DNA from: Bacteroidota bacterium | Lineage (GTDB): Bacteria; Bacteroidota; Bacteroidia; Bacteroidales; FEN-979 | DNA: 45,562 bases | Direction of reading: 5' to 3' | Assembly: GCA_026391715.1 (NCBI GenBank) | Contig: JAPLDO010000019.1 | Coordinates: 1 to 45,562 of the forward strand | Shown: one piece after another, positions 23,304 through 32,599 of the stretch | Numbering within the stretch: the first letter of the stretch is position 1 | Layout: every line of letters begins with the position of its first letter | Made by a program: the position numbers and the translations under genes | The notes under the pieces: model-generated | Seen by the model: only the letters and a program-made list of their open reading frames with translations | Database searches by the model: none | Told to the model about the DNA's origin: nothing

Positions 23304-23525
23304 TCATCTTTCGATAAGAATTTTCTTTCCACTAAATACATTTGAGATCATCCCGGAAATTGTTCCAACCACGGTAGATAGCCGATGAAAGAGCGCCTGA
23401 ACCCACGGCAATTCAGTCTGCGGCAATTTAACCGGGGGGAAGAAATTTTCAGGAGCGGCATATTTTCCCGAAGCCGAATCTTTCAGAATTAATACAAAAT
23501 GACTGATAACCGTTTTTTTAATGGT
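23304..23525 (-). pseudogene. Possible C-terminal gene remnant, 73 open codons
   Basis: A minus-strand frame of 73 codons is open but has no start codon near its upstream end. The translation has protein-like composition (for example HFVLILKDSASGKYAAPENF and ELPWVQALFHRLSTVVGTIS) and ends in a normal stop. It may be the tail of a deleted gene. I recognise no family, and a chance frame cannot be excluded. The rest of the 415-bp gap (23283-23697) holds only the promoter region of the next gene. Confidence 0.25.
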
Positions 23526-23553
23526 TTATGTTGTGATATGATGTTTTATTGTT

Positions 23554-23561
23554 TATTTTTG
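23554..23561 (+). promoter_or_regulatory. -7 box for the secreted propeller gene
   Basis: TATTTTTG fits TAnnTTTG. A TTG (23531-23533) lies 20 bp upstream. The leader to the ATG at 23698 would be about 130 bp. Confidence 0.4.
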
Positions 23562-23697
23562 AAAGTCGTAACCTATCCACTCCATGAGCTTCTGTTGGTA
23601 CGGAATAAGAGGAGTGGGTGATAAATTTTCATTATGAAAAATCAAAAAATTTTAAATTTTAGTCCAATCATTTTATTACAAATCTAATTTCCCACCA

Positions 23698-25899
23698 ATG
23701 AAACTAAAAATGTTTTTAGGATTTGCACTCGTTTATATCATCGGATATCAAACGTATGCACAGTACAAAATGGATGATCCCAACCTGGATCAGATTCCGC
23801 AATACCTTCGGGAAAGCGCATCATCGCAATCCGACGCTTCCTTATCTTCGGTGACAACAATCGGGAACTGGGATAATTTCAGTCTCGGCGTTGATTTTGC
23901 CGAGAACAACATGGCAATGAACCCCAAGCAGCCTACGTGGTTCTTCACTGCCTATAATACCAATTCAACGCATCATACCGAAAACGGAAGCGATTGGGCA
24001 ATTAACAATCCTGCCTTCGGCGCCTCAATGGCGGGCGACCCGGTGGTTGCTTACGACAGCCTCGGAAATCTGTTTTATGAAAATATGTATGGTTCAGTTC
24101 TGGGTTGTAAGGTAATTTCTTCGGTTACAAATGGCGCAACCTGGGGAGTTTCGGTTACCGCAATCGCCGGAAATGACAAAAACTGGCTTGCCTGCGACCA
24201 AACTTCGGGTCCTTATGCAAACTATGTTTATACAACCATGACAAACAACAGCGCTGGTAATTTTGCCCGCAGCATGGATCACGGCGCAACCTTTACATCA
24301 ACATTTGCACCATCCACCCAAACCTTGCCGGGAATGATGGTTTGTGTTGGTCCGCAAGGGAATGTGCAGGGAGGCGCTGTTTATGTTGTCACCAATAGCG
24401 GAAGTTCTTTTAGTTCAGTCTATACTTTTTATCTTTCAAATAATGGAGGAGCTTCCTTTACTCAAAAATCTTCGCAACAGTGGAGCAATACCGTAGGAAG
24501 TCAGGTTGGCGGCAGAAATTCGGTTGAGAATATGCGTACCCGTCCCTACCCGATGATTGCCGCCGATAACAGTTATGGCGCCAATCGCGGTAAACTTTAT
24601 TGCGTTTACGCCAGCAATGATCCTCCCGGAGCTTTAAGTAAACCTGATATTTTCTGCAGAACATCATCTGATGGCGGAACTACCTGGGGCGCTGCCGTTA
24701 AGGTGAATGACGACCCGAACACTCAAAACAACCATCAATGGCATCCGGGAATCTGGTGCGACAAGGAGACTGGCAAGCTCTACGTGATGTGGATGGACAC
24801 CCGCGATACGCCAACCAGCGACAGCGCTTACATCTACGCAAGTTATTCAACAAATGGCGGCGGCAGCTTTGTTGCGAATCAGCGAATTTCAAATGCAAAA
24901 ATGAAAATAGACTGCTCCACTTGCGGCGGCGGAGGAACCCCGCGGTATGAGGGCGATTACAATGGCGTTGTATCAAACAAAAAAGTTTCGATGGTTGGAT
25001 GGACAGATTTCAGACTTGGAAACTTTCAGAGTATGACCGGGTACTTTCCCGATTTTGCCCTCGCAATTGACCATACTTCCGATACCTTGTATTCTCCCAC
25101 CGACAACACTGTTTTCCAGGTTTCAATTCCACAGGTGAAACTCTATTCCGATACTGTGATTTTGTCGGCAAGTATTACTCCAGCGCCTACAACCGGCACA
25201 ATTACTTTTGAATACCCAGGCGGCAATGTTATTACAACCTATCCAAATACAAAGGCAGTGAGGCTGGTTCTCAGCGGCAATGTGCCAAATGGTTCGTATT
25301 CTGTTACCTTTATTGCATCAGGACCCAACGGTACGCCGGTTCATAAAAGAGGCGCCACAATCCTGGTCCTCACGGGAACTCCTTCATACACCCAGAATAT
25401 TGCTTTGAATGCAGGCTGGAACCTGATGTCGTTCAATGTTCAGCCGGTTAATACGAATTTCCTGACTATTCTCCAACCGCTTATTACCGCCGGTACGCTG
25501 ATAAAGGTGATTGATGAAGCGGGAAATATCATTCAGTATTTTCCATGGGGCTGGACGAACAACATCGGGAATATGGCTTTGACAGAGGGTTATTACATCA
25601 AAGTAACTGCTCCGTGCACATTAAGTCTGACCGGCGTTGCCGCCGCCTCTCCTTATACAATACCTTTGATTAACGGCTGGAATATTATGGGCTACCCATG
25701 CCAGAATCCGCAGAATGCGTTAACCGGATTACAACCTCTGATTACTTCAGGCGCATTATTAAAAGTATTTGATGAAGCGGGCAATATTATTCAAAATTTT
25801 CCCTGGGGATGGGTGAACAACATCGGAAACCTGAAAGCCGGCGAAGGATACTATATAAAAGTTAATGTTGCCTGTTCGATTACGCTAAGCAATCCATAA
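23698..25899 (+). CDS. Secreted sialidase-like beta-propeller protein with two GWN repeats
   Basis: The 733-residue protein has a signal peptide (about 1-21, MKLKMFLGFALVYIIGYQTYA). Residues 50-450 show several Asp-box-like words (SMDHGATF, SNNGGASF, SSDGGTTWG, STNGGGSF), as in BNR/sialidase-type propellers. No sialidase Arg triad or FRIP word was recognised, so enzyme activity is not claimed. After an Ig-like stretch come two about 80-residue repeats (569-733), each with GWNxMxF/Y, LQPLI, DEAGNIIQ, FPWGW and NNIGN, then GYYIKV. The same tandem pair occurs in the next gene product. It ends at the second repeat with no T9SS sorting domain, unlike its neighbours. It is presumably a cell-surface or extracellular protein. 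Confidence 0.7.
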   Translation: MKLKMFLGFALVYIIGYQTYAQYKMDDPNLDQIPQYLRESASSQSDASLSSVTTIGNWDNFSLGVDFAENNMAMNPKQPTWFFTAYNTNSTHHTENGSDWAINNPAFGASMAGDPVVAYDSLGNLFYENMYGSVLGCKVISSVTNGATWGVSVTAIAGNDKNWLACDQTSGPYANYVYTTMTNNSAGNFARSMDHGATFTSTFAPSTQTLPGMMVCVGPQGNVQGGAVYVVTNSGSSFSSVYTFYLSNNGGASFTQKSSQQWSNTVGSQVGGRNSVENMRTRPYPMIAADNSYGANRGKLYCVYASNDPPGALSKPDIFCRTSSDGGTTWGAAVKVNDDPNTQNNHQWHPGIWCDKETGKLYVMWMDTRDTPTSDSAYIYASYSTNGGGSFVANQRISNAKMKIDCSTCGGGGTPRYEGDYNGVVSNKKVSMVGWTDFRLGNFQSMTGYFPDFALAIDHTSDTLYSPTDNTVFQVSIPQVKLYSDTVILSASITPAPTTGTITFEYPGGNVITTYPNTKAVRLVLSGNVPNGSYSVTFIASGPNGTPVHKRGATILVLTGTPSYTQNIALNAGWNLMSFNVQPVNTNFLTILQPLITAGTLIKVIDEAGNIIQYFPWGWTNNIGNMALTEGYYIKVTAPCTLSLTGVAAASPYTIPLINGWNIMGYPCQNPQNALTGLQPLITSGALLKVFDEAGNIIQNFPWGWVNNIGNLKAGEGYYIKVNVACSITLSNP

Positions 25900-25971
25900 T
25901 TAAAATCAGATAACCATTAATTTATTTAGGGACTTTAAATCAATTCAGTTAAACCCATTAAATCAATTCAC

Positions 25972-28900
25972 ATGAAAAACTTTATCAGACACTTTAAAAG
26001 TGCAATCGTGATTTTCATTTTTTTACTGATTGCGAATGGTTTTGTATCAATTGGTTTCGCCCAGCAAACTGTGCTGATGACCGAGAGTTTCGAGGCGGGA
26101 AATGGTGCAGTCCCTCCGCCGGGATGGGTCATCCAACAGGTTACAGGTACGGTACTGGGGATCAGCTTTATGACTTCGAGTACGTATCCGACTATCTCAA
26201 CGGCTTATGATGGAACCAGGTTTGTCAAGTACAACTCGTTCAACATCACCGCAGGCTCCACCCGTTTGAAGAGTACAACTGCCTTATCAACCGTAAACAA
26301 ATCTTTTGTGATGGTTGATTTTGCCTGGTATGAAGACCCCGGCTATCCAACGAGCGCCGATAGGGTTGAGGTACAATGGTCAACAAACGACACTACATGG
26401 ACCACGGCTGGAACTTTTAACCGCTATAATGCAGTAGCGGGATGGAAGATCAAAAATGTTATTCTTCCAACCGGCGCCAATAATCAGACTGCTCTGTATG
26501 TTGCTTTTCTGTTTACTTCAGCTTATGGCAATAATTGCGACATTGATTTGGTGCATGTAACCGCCGGACCGGCAGCGCCGCCATCCTTTGTAACTATTGG
26601 AACAGGAACAACTTCATCGAACTATCCATATACCACCTATTGGATGGGTGGTCGCACCCAGGCGCTATATACAGCCGCTGAACTTATCGCAGCCGGCGCT
26701 ACTACAGGAAACCTTTTTTCTGTTGGTTTCAATGTAATTACCAATTCAACCCAGTTGATGAATGGCTTCAACGTAAAGATGGGGCTTACCACTGCAACAA
26801 CTATTACAGCCTATGTTAATGGTCTTACCTCTTATTACGCCACGCCTTACGCTGTTCCCGGAACAGGTTGGCAGGATATCACACTTACCACGCCTTTTGC
26901 ATGGAACGGTACATCTAATGTGATTGTTGAAATTTGTTTTGCAAATACAAGCTATACAACTTATTCTTATGTAAATGCTCATGCGGCAACCTCCAATATC
27001 CAGGGACACTATGCCGACACTCAGACTGAATGTGCCGTAGCAACTATGAATAACCCTACCCTTCGCCCCAACATCCGTTTTGGCGCTCCTCCAATTACAC
27101 CGGGCGCTTTAATAGGTTATGTACGGGATGTAAATACCCTGGCGCCCATTGCAGGAGCCATAGTAATTGTAGGAGACAAACGCGACACCTCAAAATCCAA
27201 TGGGTCATACATAATTTATAACCTTCTTCCAGGCGCGGTAACAGCCAACTGCATTGCCTCAGGATACCTCGGCGGAAGCGGTAATGCCACGATTGTATCA
27301 GGCACAACTACTTCGCTTGACATATTTTTATCGCCCGGACCCCGGGTAGGCGGCATTATTACCGACGCTTCAACAGGCGCTCCGATAGTAGGAGCAACGG
27401 TAACAGTTGCCGGTAGTTATCAAACAATGTCTGTTTCAGGCGGCGCATATCTTACGCCACCTCTTTCAATATCGGGAACGCAGTCGGTTATGATTGGCAA
27501 AACCGGATATGAAACTTTTATCGCAACTGCAACCCTTGTTCCGAATACAACTACAACGTTGGATGCAGCCCTTTTACCCACGGCTGTTCAACCAGGTTCC
27601 TTAACTGCCGCATTGAACGGAACTCCGGCAACTGCCGTTTACCTAAACTGGATTGTTCCGCAGGGAATGTACCAGGTTATATATGACGATGGCATCCAGG
27701 ATAACTTTGCAATCTGGGCTGTTGCCAATAACCTCAATGCAGTGAAATTTACGCCGGCAGGATTGCCTTCAAAACTGATTGGCGGTAAAGTAAATCTGGG
27801 CATTGCAGCAAATTACCCATCCAATGCATTGCCGTTGACGGCATTCACAATGCTTGCCTGCAAAGCCGATGGCGCAGGAGGTTTGCCGGGAACCATTATT
27901 GACAGCGTTATGGTAACTCCATCCGGATTTGGCTGGGCTGATTTCTCATTTGCTTCTCCGATAACGATCAACTCCGGCGATTTCTACCTCGTTATGAAAC
28001 AGGGTGGAAGTCCTCCACATGCAGCAGGTATTGGGGTCGACCTAACCACAAACAAGTTTCGCAGTTACTCCTGTTTCGTTACCGGCGGAGCGCCCTGGGT
28101 TCCTGAATCGGGAAATTTTATGATTCGCGCAATCATACAAGGCACAGGAGGACCTCTTTTGGGCGACAATTCAACTGCCAACAAAGAATTAATAACTGCT
28201 TCGTCGGTTGAAGGTTTGATTTATCAATCGCCGGTGGCTACGGTTTCAGGATATGAAGGCGTTGCGCGCACCGAGCCTTTCGACTGGTCGGCAATGCAGA
28301 ATACAAATTTCGCTCCTCAGATTACCGCGCCTGTTGTCGCAAAGCAGCCTGCAACAGATGAAGGCGTTGGCTCAAATATAGTTGGCGTGGTTATTCCCAC
28401 CGAGGCTCCGGTTTCTGTCCTTTATGACAATGGTCCTATGATTACAAGTACTGGCACAGGTTTTGGCGGCGCAGATGAGAGTATGGTACAGGCGCCGCTT
28501 ACTGGTTTTGGAATGAATTTTAACCATGCAACCTATATACGGGTTGCCGATGATTTCAGCTTATCCGGAAATTCATATAATGTTACTTCAATTGAATTCT
28601 ACGGCTATCAAACCGGTTCTACAACAACATCAACTTTTACTGCCGCTTATTGTCGTATTCTGAATGGAAATCCAAGTCTGCCAGGATCAACCGTGGTTTG
28701 GGGCGATACCACAACCAACAGGTTATCGAGTACATCTTTCACCAACATTTACCGCGTTAGCGTTACGCTGAATAACCAGCGACCAATTATGAAGATCGTT
28801 ATCAATACCCCTGGTTTAACTCTTCCTGCCGGTAACTATTGGATTGAATTTGCAACATTAGGATCGCTTGCTTCAGGACCATGGTGTCCTTATGTAACCA

Positions 28901-31900
28901 TTAATAATACTCCAACAACTGGTAATGCTTTGTATTATGGTGGAACAACAGCGGGGTATTCTGCCATCACAAGTGGCACTCCGACTGCATACGCTCAGGG
29001 TATTCCTTTCATAATAAACGGAACCCAGGCAAGCCCAAGCAACATTAGCTATCAGGTTTGGAGGTTAATGCAAGGTCTGGAGGGCATACCTACTGGCTGG
29101 ACGTCAATCTGGACAGGTAACGCAACTTCCACAGTTGACAATACCTGGCATGTATTACCGAGCGGCGCATACCGCTGGGCAGTAAAAGCAATCTATTCAC
29201 CGCCGGGACAGCGTCCATCGGCGCCTACATTTTCCAACGTAATCGGAAAAGACTGGCTTGCCAATGTAACCGTAAATGTTTCGCTAAACTGCGCAGATGA
29301 TCCTTTGATCGGATCCGTTGTCAAACTTGTTAACAATAACTACCCCGACACTGCTTATATGGCAACAACCGACGCAAGTGGAAAGGCGATATTCACCCAG
29401 GTATGGAAAGGGAATTATACGCTGAGTGTATTTAGGCTCAACTACAACAGTTACTCGCAGGCGCTGGATATTATGGGAAGTTTGATTGTCACCCCAAATC
29501 CGATTATTTTGCTGCAAACAAATAACCCTCCAACTAATCTGAGTGTTAATAATCAAAATTTGAAAGCCACATGGAATCCGGCAAAGTCGGATTTTTACCA
29601 GCTTGACGAAAACTTCGATGGCGGTTTTACCACAAACGAATGGGTTGTTTCGGGAGGCGCGAACTGGCAAATATCAACTACTCTCGGTAATCCTGCACCT
29701 TCGGCTATGTTTAGCTATACCCCGGCAGTAACCGATTACCACCAATATTTAACAAGCAAATCGCTTGCCGGCGTTCATGCCCCGCAAATGAAGCTTATTT
29801 ATGACATTTACCTCGACAACTTTGGAACCACTACCCTTAACGAACTGGCAGTTGAATTATGGAACGGCGCTACATGGACTGCGCTGAAAACCTATAATAA
29901 CATGGGCGGAAACATTCCCTGGACAACAGAAGCGATCGATATCACTGCACAAACCCATAATCCGGCTTTCAAGATTCGCTTCCATGCAAGCGGCGGTAAT
30001 TCGGTTGATCTTATAAACTGGAACATTGACAACGTTAAGGTAATCAGTAGTAATGAACCAGGCGGAGGAAATTCCTGTCTTAACGGGTATGGCGTATTTT
30101 TAAACAATATTCAGATTGGATTCACAATGGATACTAATTATCAGATTCAGCCAAATCAGGTTGTTTATGGACAACCATACAATTTTTGCATCAAGGCAGC
30201 ATACCAAAGCGGTTACAGTTTGCCAATCTGCGTGAATTTCAGTTCAAATTTTCTGTACCCTCCAACCTCGCTGGTTGCCACTGCAATTCAATCAACAGCC
30301 TACTTAACATGGAATAAACCTCAAATAATGGGCGATGCGCCACAGATTCTGAGTATCACTCCGAAAGCTGTGGATCCAAACAGCATTGCCGACATAGCTC
30401 CCTACGATATTGTTACTACAAAACCAGCCAATGTTGATAATGCCGACGCTTTGTGGGATCTCAAATTCTCATGGGCTGCTGCAACAAACCAGGAAACCGG
30501 CGTTGTTTGCATCGGCGATTTCATCTATACAAGCAGTTGGTCGCTAAGCGGCGGCGGCACAAACTGGTTCCATAAGTATAGTAAAACAACTGGCGCTATG
30601 ATCGAACAATTCGACATTCCAGGGCTAACAACATGCCGCGACTTCGCCTTCGATGGCGTAAATGCTTATGCAACGGGATATACAAACACAATCAGCAAGC
30701 TTAACCTGGGGGCGCATACCGTTGTTTCAACACTCGTTACATCAGGAGTCGGAAACATCCGTCATATTGCGTATGATCCAGTGAACAATGGATTCTGGGT
30801 AGGCGATTGGACAACAATTTCCCTGGTTGACGCCACTACCGGCGCTGTAGTTGCCACAGGACCTGCTTTGTTGAACGCTTATGGTAGCGCTTATGATCCC
30901 GATCCTGCTGGACCATTTATTTGGGTACATGCTCAGAACGGAACCCCATTGGATGAATTACAGCAATTCAAAATTACCGGAACTACACTTACAGCTACCG
31001 GAGTTGTGATGAATGTGGGTACGCTGGCAGGCTTCCCGTCGGGCGGTAGCGCGGGTGGTTTGGAAACTGTTACACAGGCGGGCAAATTCTGCCTTCTCGG
31101 CGCAGTCCAGAACCTGAACTGGATTTTTGCAGTTGAATTGCGCGACAGTATCGGTGAAACGCCTCCGGGACTAATCGGTTACAATATCTATCGCGACAAC
31201 ACACTGATAAGCTCCAGACCTCATCCCGATTCTACTACTTTTTACGATTATACTTTAAACCCTGGAATTTACAGATATGATGTATCGGCAATATACGACC
31301 TTACGATTTATGGATTTCCCGGTCAGATTGGAGAATCGGCAAAAGATGGACCAGATACTTTGATTATTGGACTTAAAACGCAACAAATTGCTATTACCGA
31401 GGGATGGAATATGATCTCTTTCAATGTTGTTCCAGATACTCTTGATCTCCTGAATATCCTCCAACCATTAGTAAATTCCAATAATCTTGTCAAAGTAATT
31501 GATGAAGCTGGAAATATTATACAATATTTTCCGTGGGGATGGGTAAACAATATCGGAGATATGGCAATAACCGACGGGTATTATATCAAAGTGAATAGCG
31601 ATGATACACTTGCCGTTTCAGGCTTTACAGCCTATACGCCCTGTATTATTCCATTGATTGCCGGTTGGAATATTATTGGATATCCTCCGTATTTGCAACA
31701 GGATGCTCTCGTGGCGGTGCAGCAATTGATTTCTTCGGGAGAATTGGTAAAAGTTATAGACGAATCGGGAAACATTATCCAGAATCTCCCGTGGGGCTGG
31801 GTAAATAACATTGGAAACTTCAAGCCCGGAGAAGGTTATTATATTAATGTAAGCGCTGCCTGCACACTAACTTTGAATAATACTTCATCGAAATTGCCAA

Positions 31901-32595
31901 TCGTCATTCCTGCCAAAATTTCAGAACCCACCCATTTTGCCAATTGTTTTACACGGAATCCATATATGCCGATGGCTTTTGGAATTGTTGTCGGATTATC
32001 GGATAACGAGGGAATTGAACCGGGCGATGAGTTTGCGGTTTTTGATGGCGCTATCTGCGTCGGCAGCATTGTGGTGACAAAAGATATGGGCAACCATGTG
32101 ATGATTGCAGGATCGGCTGATGATCCCACAACAATAAACATTGATGGCTTTACCGAAGGCGACAAAATAACCTTCCGTTTCTGGGATCGAAGCCGGAATA
32201 TTGAATATGAAAACTGTGCTGTAAATTATATCGAAGGAAACCAAACGTTTGCACAAAAAGGAACATACATCGGAGAAATTGACCTGTTTACCGGCGCTGA
32301 CGAAACTTTATCATCGGCGAATACTTACCTCCTGCAAAACACTCCCAATCCATTTAATGGTTTCACCGAAATAAAATATGGAATTGGTCGCGATGGAAAA
32401 GTGAAATTGACCATATTCAATGCGATGGGAATACTGATGAATACTATTATTGATGAATTTCAAAAGAAGGGAGATCATCTGGTAACTTTCAATTCCGCCG
32501 ATTTGCCTTCAGGAATTTACTATTATCAACTGGAGGTATCCGGATATGAAAACCGTATTGTGAAAACAGAAAAAATGATTGTAACAAAATACTAA
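25972..32595 (+). CDS. Giant T9SS-exported multidomain surface protein, 2207 residues
   Basis: The signal peptide is at about 1-31. A jelly-roll cleaved-adhesin-like domain (about 36-200, TESFEAGNGAVPPPGW) comes first, then two carboxypeptidase-regulatory-like domains (about 378-540; IGYVRDVNTLAPIAGAIV and ITDASTGAPIVGATVTVAG), Ig/adhesin-like modules, and a second adhesin-like domain near 1210-1360 (DENFDGGFTTNEW). A propeller-like stretch (about 1480-1720), two GWN repeats (about 1807-1970) and an EGDEF / FDGAICVG domain (about 1980-2090) follow. Residues 2119-2207 are a type A T9SS sorting domain (LQNTPNPFNGFTEIKY, then LPSGIYYYQLEVSG and a basic end KMIVTKY). It should be exported by T9SS and fixed to the surface or released. 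Function is unknown; adhesion is likely. Confidence 0.8.
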   Translation: MKNFIRHFKSAIVIFIFLLIANGFVSIGFAQQTVLMTESFEAGNGAVPPPGWVIQQVTGTVLGISFMTSSTYPTISTAYDGTRFVKYNSFNITAGSTRLKSTTALSTVNKSFVMVDFAWYEDPGYPTSADRVEVQWSTNDTTWTTAGTFNRYNAVAGWKIKNVILPTGANNQTALYVAFLFTSAYGNNCDIDLVHVTAGPAAPPSFVTIGTGTTSSNYPYTTYWMGGRTQALYTAAELIAAGATTGNLFSVGFNVITNSTQLMNGFNVKMGLTTATTITAYVNGLTSYYATPYAVPGTGWQDITLTTPFAWNGTSNVIVEICFANTSYTTYSYVNAHAATSNIQGHYADTQTECAVATMNNPTLRPNIRFGAPPITPGALIGYVRDVNTLAPIAGAIVIVGDKRDTSKSNGSYIIYNLLPGAVTANCIASGYLGGSGNATIVSGTTTSLDIFLSPGPRVGGIITDASTGAPIVGATVTVAGSYQTMSVSGGAYLTPPLSISGTQSVMIGKTGYETFIATATLVPNTTTTLDAALLPTAVQPGSLTAALNGTPATAVYLNWIVPQGMYQVIYDDGIQDNFAIWAVANNLNAVKFTPAGLPSKLIGGKVNLGIAANYPSNALPLTAFTMLACKADGAGGLPGTIIDSVMVTPSGFGWADFSFASPITINSGDFYLVMKQGGSPPHAAGIGVDLTTNKFRSYSCFVTGGAPWVPESGNFMIRAIIQGTGGPLLGDNSTANKELITASSVEGLIYQSPVATVSGYEGVARTEPFDWSAMQNTNFAPQITAPVVAKQPATDEGVGSNIVGVVIPTEAPVSVLYDNGPMITSTGTGFGGADESMVQAPLTGFGMNFNHATYIRVADDFSLSGNSYNVTSIEFYGYQTGSTTTSTFTAAYCRILNGNPSLPGSTVVWGDTTTNRLSSTSFTNIYRVSVTLNNQRPIMKIVINTPGLTLPAGNYWIEFATLGSLASGPWCPYVTINNTPTTGNALYYGGTTAGYSAITSGTPTAYAQGIPFIINGTQASPSNISYQVWRLMQGLEGIPTGWTSIWTGNATSTVDNTWHVLPSGAYRWAVKAIYSPPGQRPSAPTFSNVIGKDWLANVTVNVSLNCADDPLIGSVVKLVNNNYPDTAYMATTDASGKAIFTQVWKGNYTLSVFRLNYNSYSQALDIMGSLIVTPNPIILLQTNNPPTNLSVNNQNLKATWNPAKSDFYQLDENFDGGFTTNEWVVSGGANWQISTTLGNPAPSAMFSYTPAVTDYHQYLTSKSLAGVHAPQMKLIYDIYLDNFGTTTLNELAVELWNGATWTALKTYNNMGGNIPWTTEAIDITAQTHNPAFKIRFHASGGNSVDLINWNIDNVKVISSNEPGGGNSCLNGYGVFLNNIQIGFTMDTNYQIQPNQVVYGQPYNFCIKAAYQSGYSLPICVNFSSNFLYPPTSLVATAIQSTAYLTWNKPQIMGDAPQILSITPKAVDPNSIADIAPYDIVTTKPANVDNADALWDLKFSWAAATNQETGVVCIGDFIYTSSWSLSGGGTNWFHKYSKTTGAMIEQFDIPGLTTCRDFAFDGVNAYATGYTNTISKLNLGAHTVVSTLVTSGVGNIRHIAYDPVNNGFWVGDWTTISLVDATTGAVVATGPALLNAYGSAYDPDPAGPFIWVHAQNGTPLDELQQFKITGTTLTATGVVMNVGTLAGFPSGGSAGGLETVTQAGKFCLLGAVQNLNWIFAVELRDSIGETPPGLIGYNIYRDNTLISSRPHPDSTTFYDYTLNPGIYRYDVSAIYDLTIYGFPGQIGESAKDGPDTLIIGLKTQQIAITEGWNMISFNVVPDTLDLLNILQPLVNSNNLVKVIDEAGNIIQYFPWGWVNNIGDMAITDGYYIKVNSDDTLAVSGFTAYTPCIIPLIAGWNIIGYPPYLQQDALVAVQQLISSGELVKVIDESGNIIQNLPWGWVNNIGNFKPGEGYYINVSAACTLTLNNTSSKLPIVIPAKISEPTHFANCFTRNPYMPMAFGIVVGLSDNEGIEPGDEFAVFDGAICVGSIVVTKDMGNHVMIAGSADDPTTINIDGFTEGDKITFRFWDRSRNIEYENCAVNYIEGNQTFAQKGTYIGEIDLFTGADETLSSANTYLLQNTPNPFNGFTEIKYGIGRDGKVKLTIFNAMGILMNTIIDEFQKKGDHLVTFNSADLPSGIYYYQLEVSGYENRIVKTEKMIVTKY

Positions 32596-32599
32596 AGCC

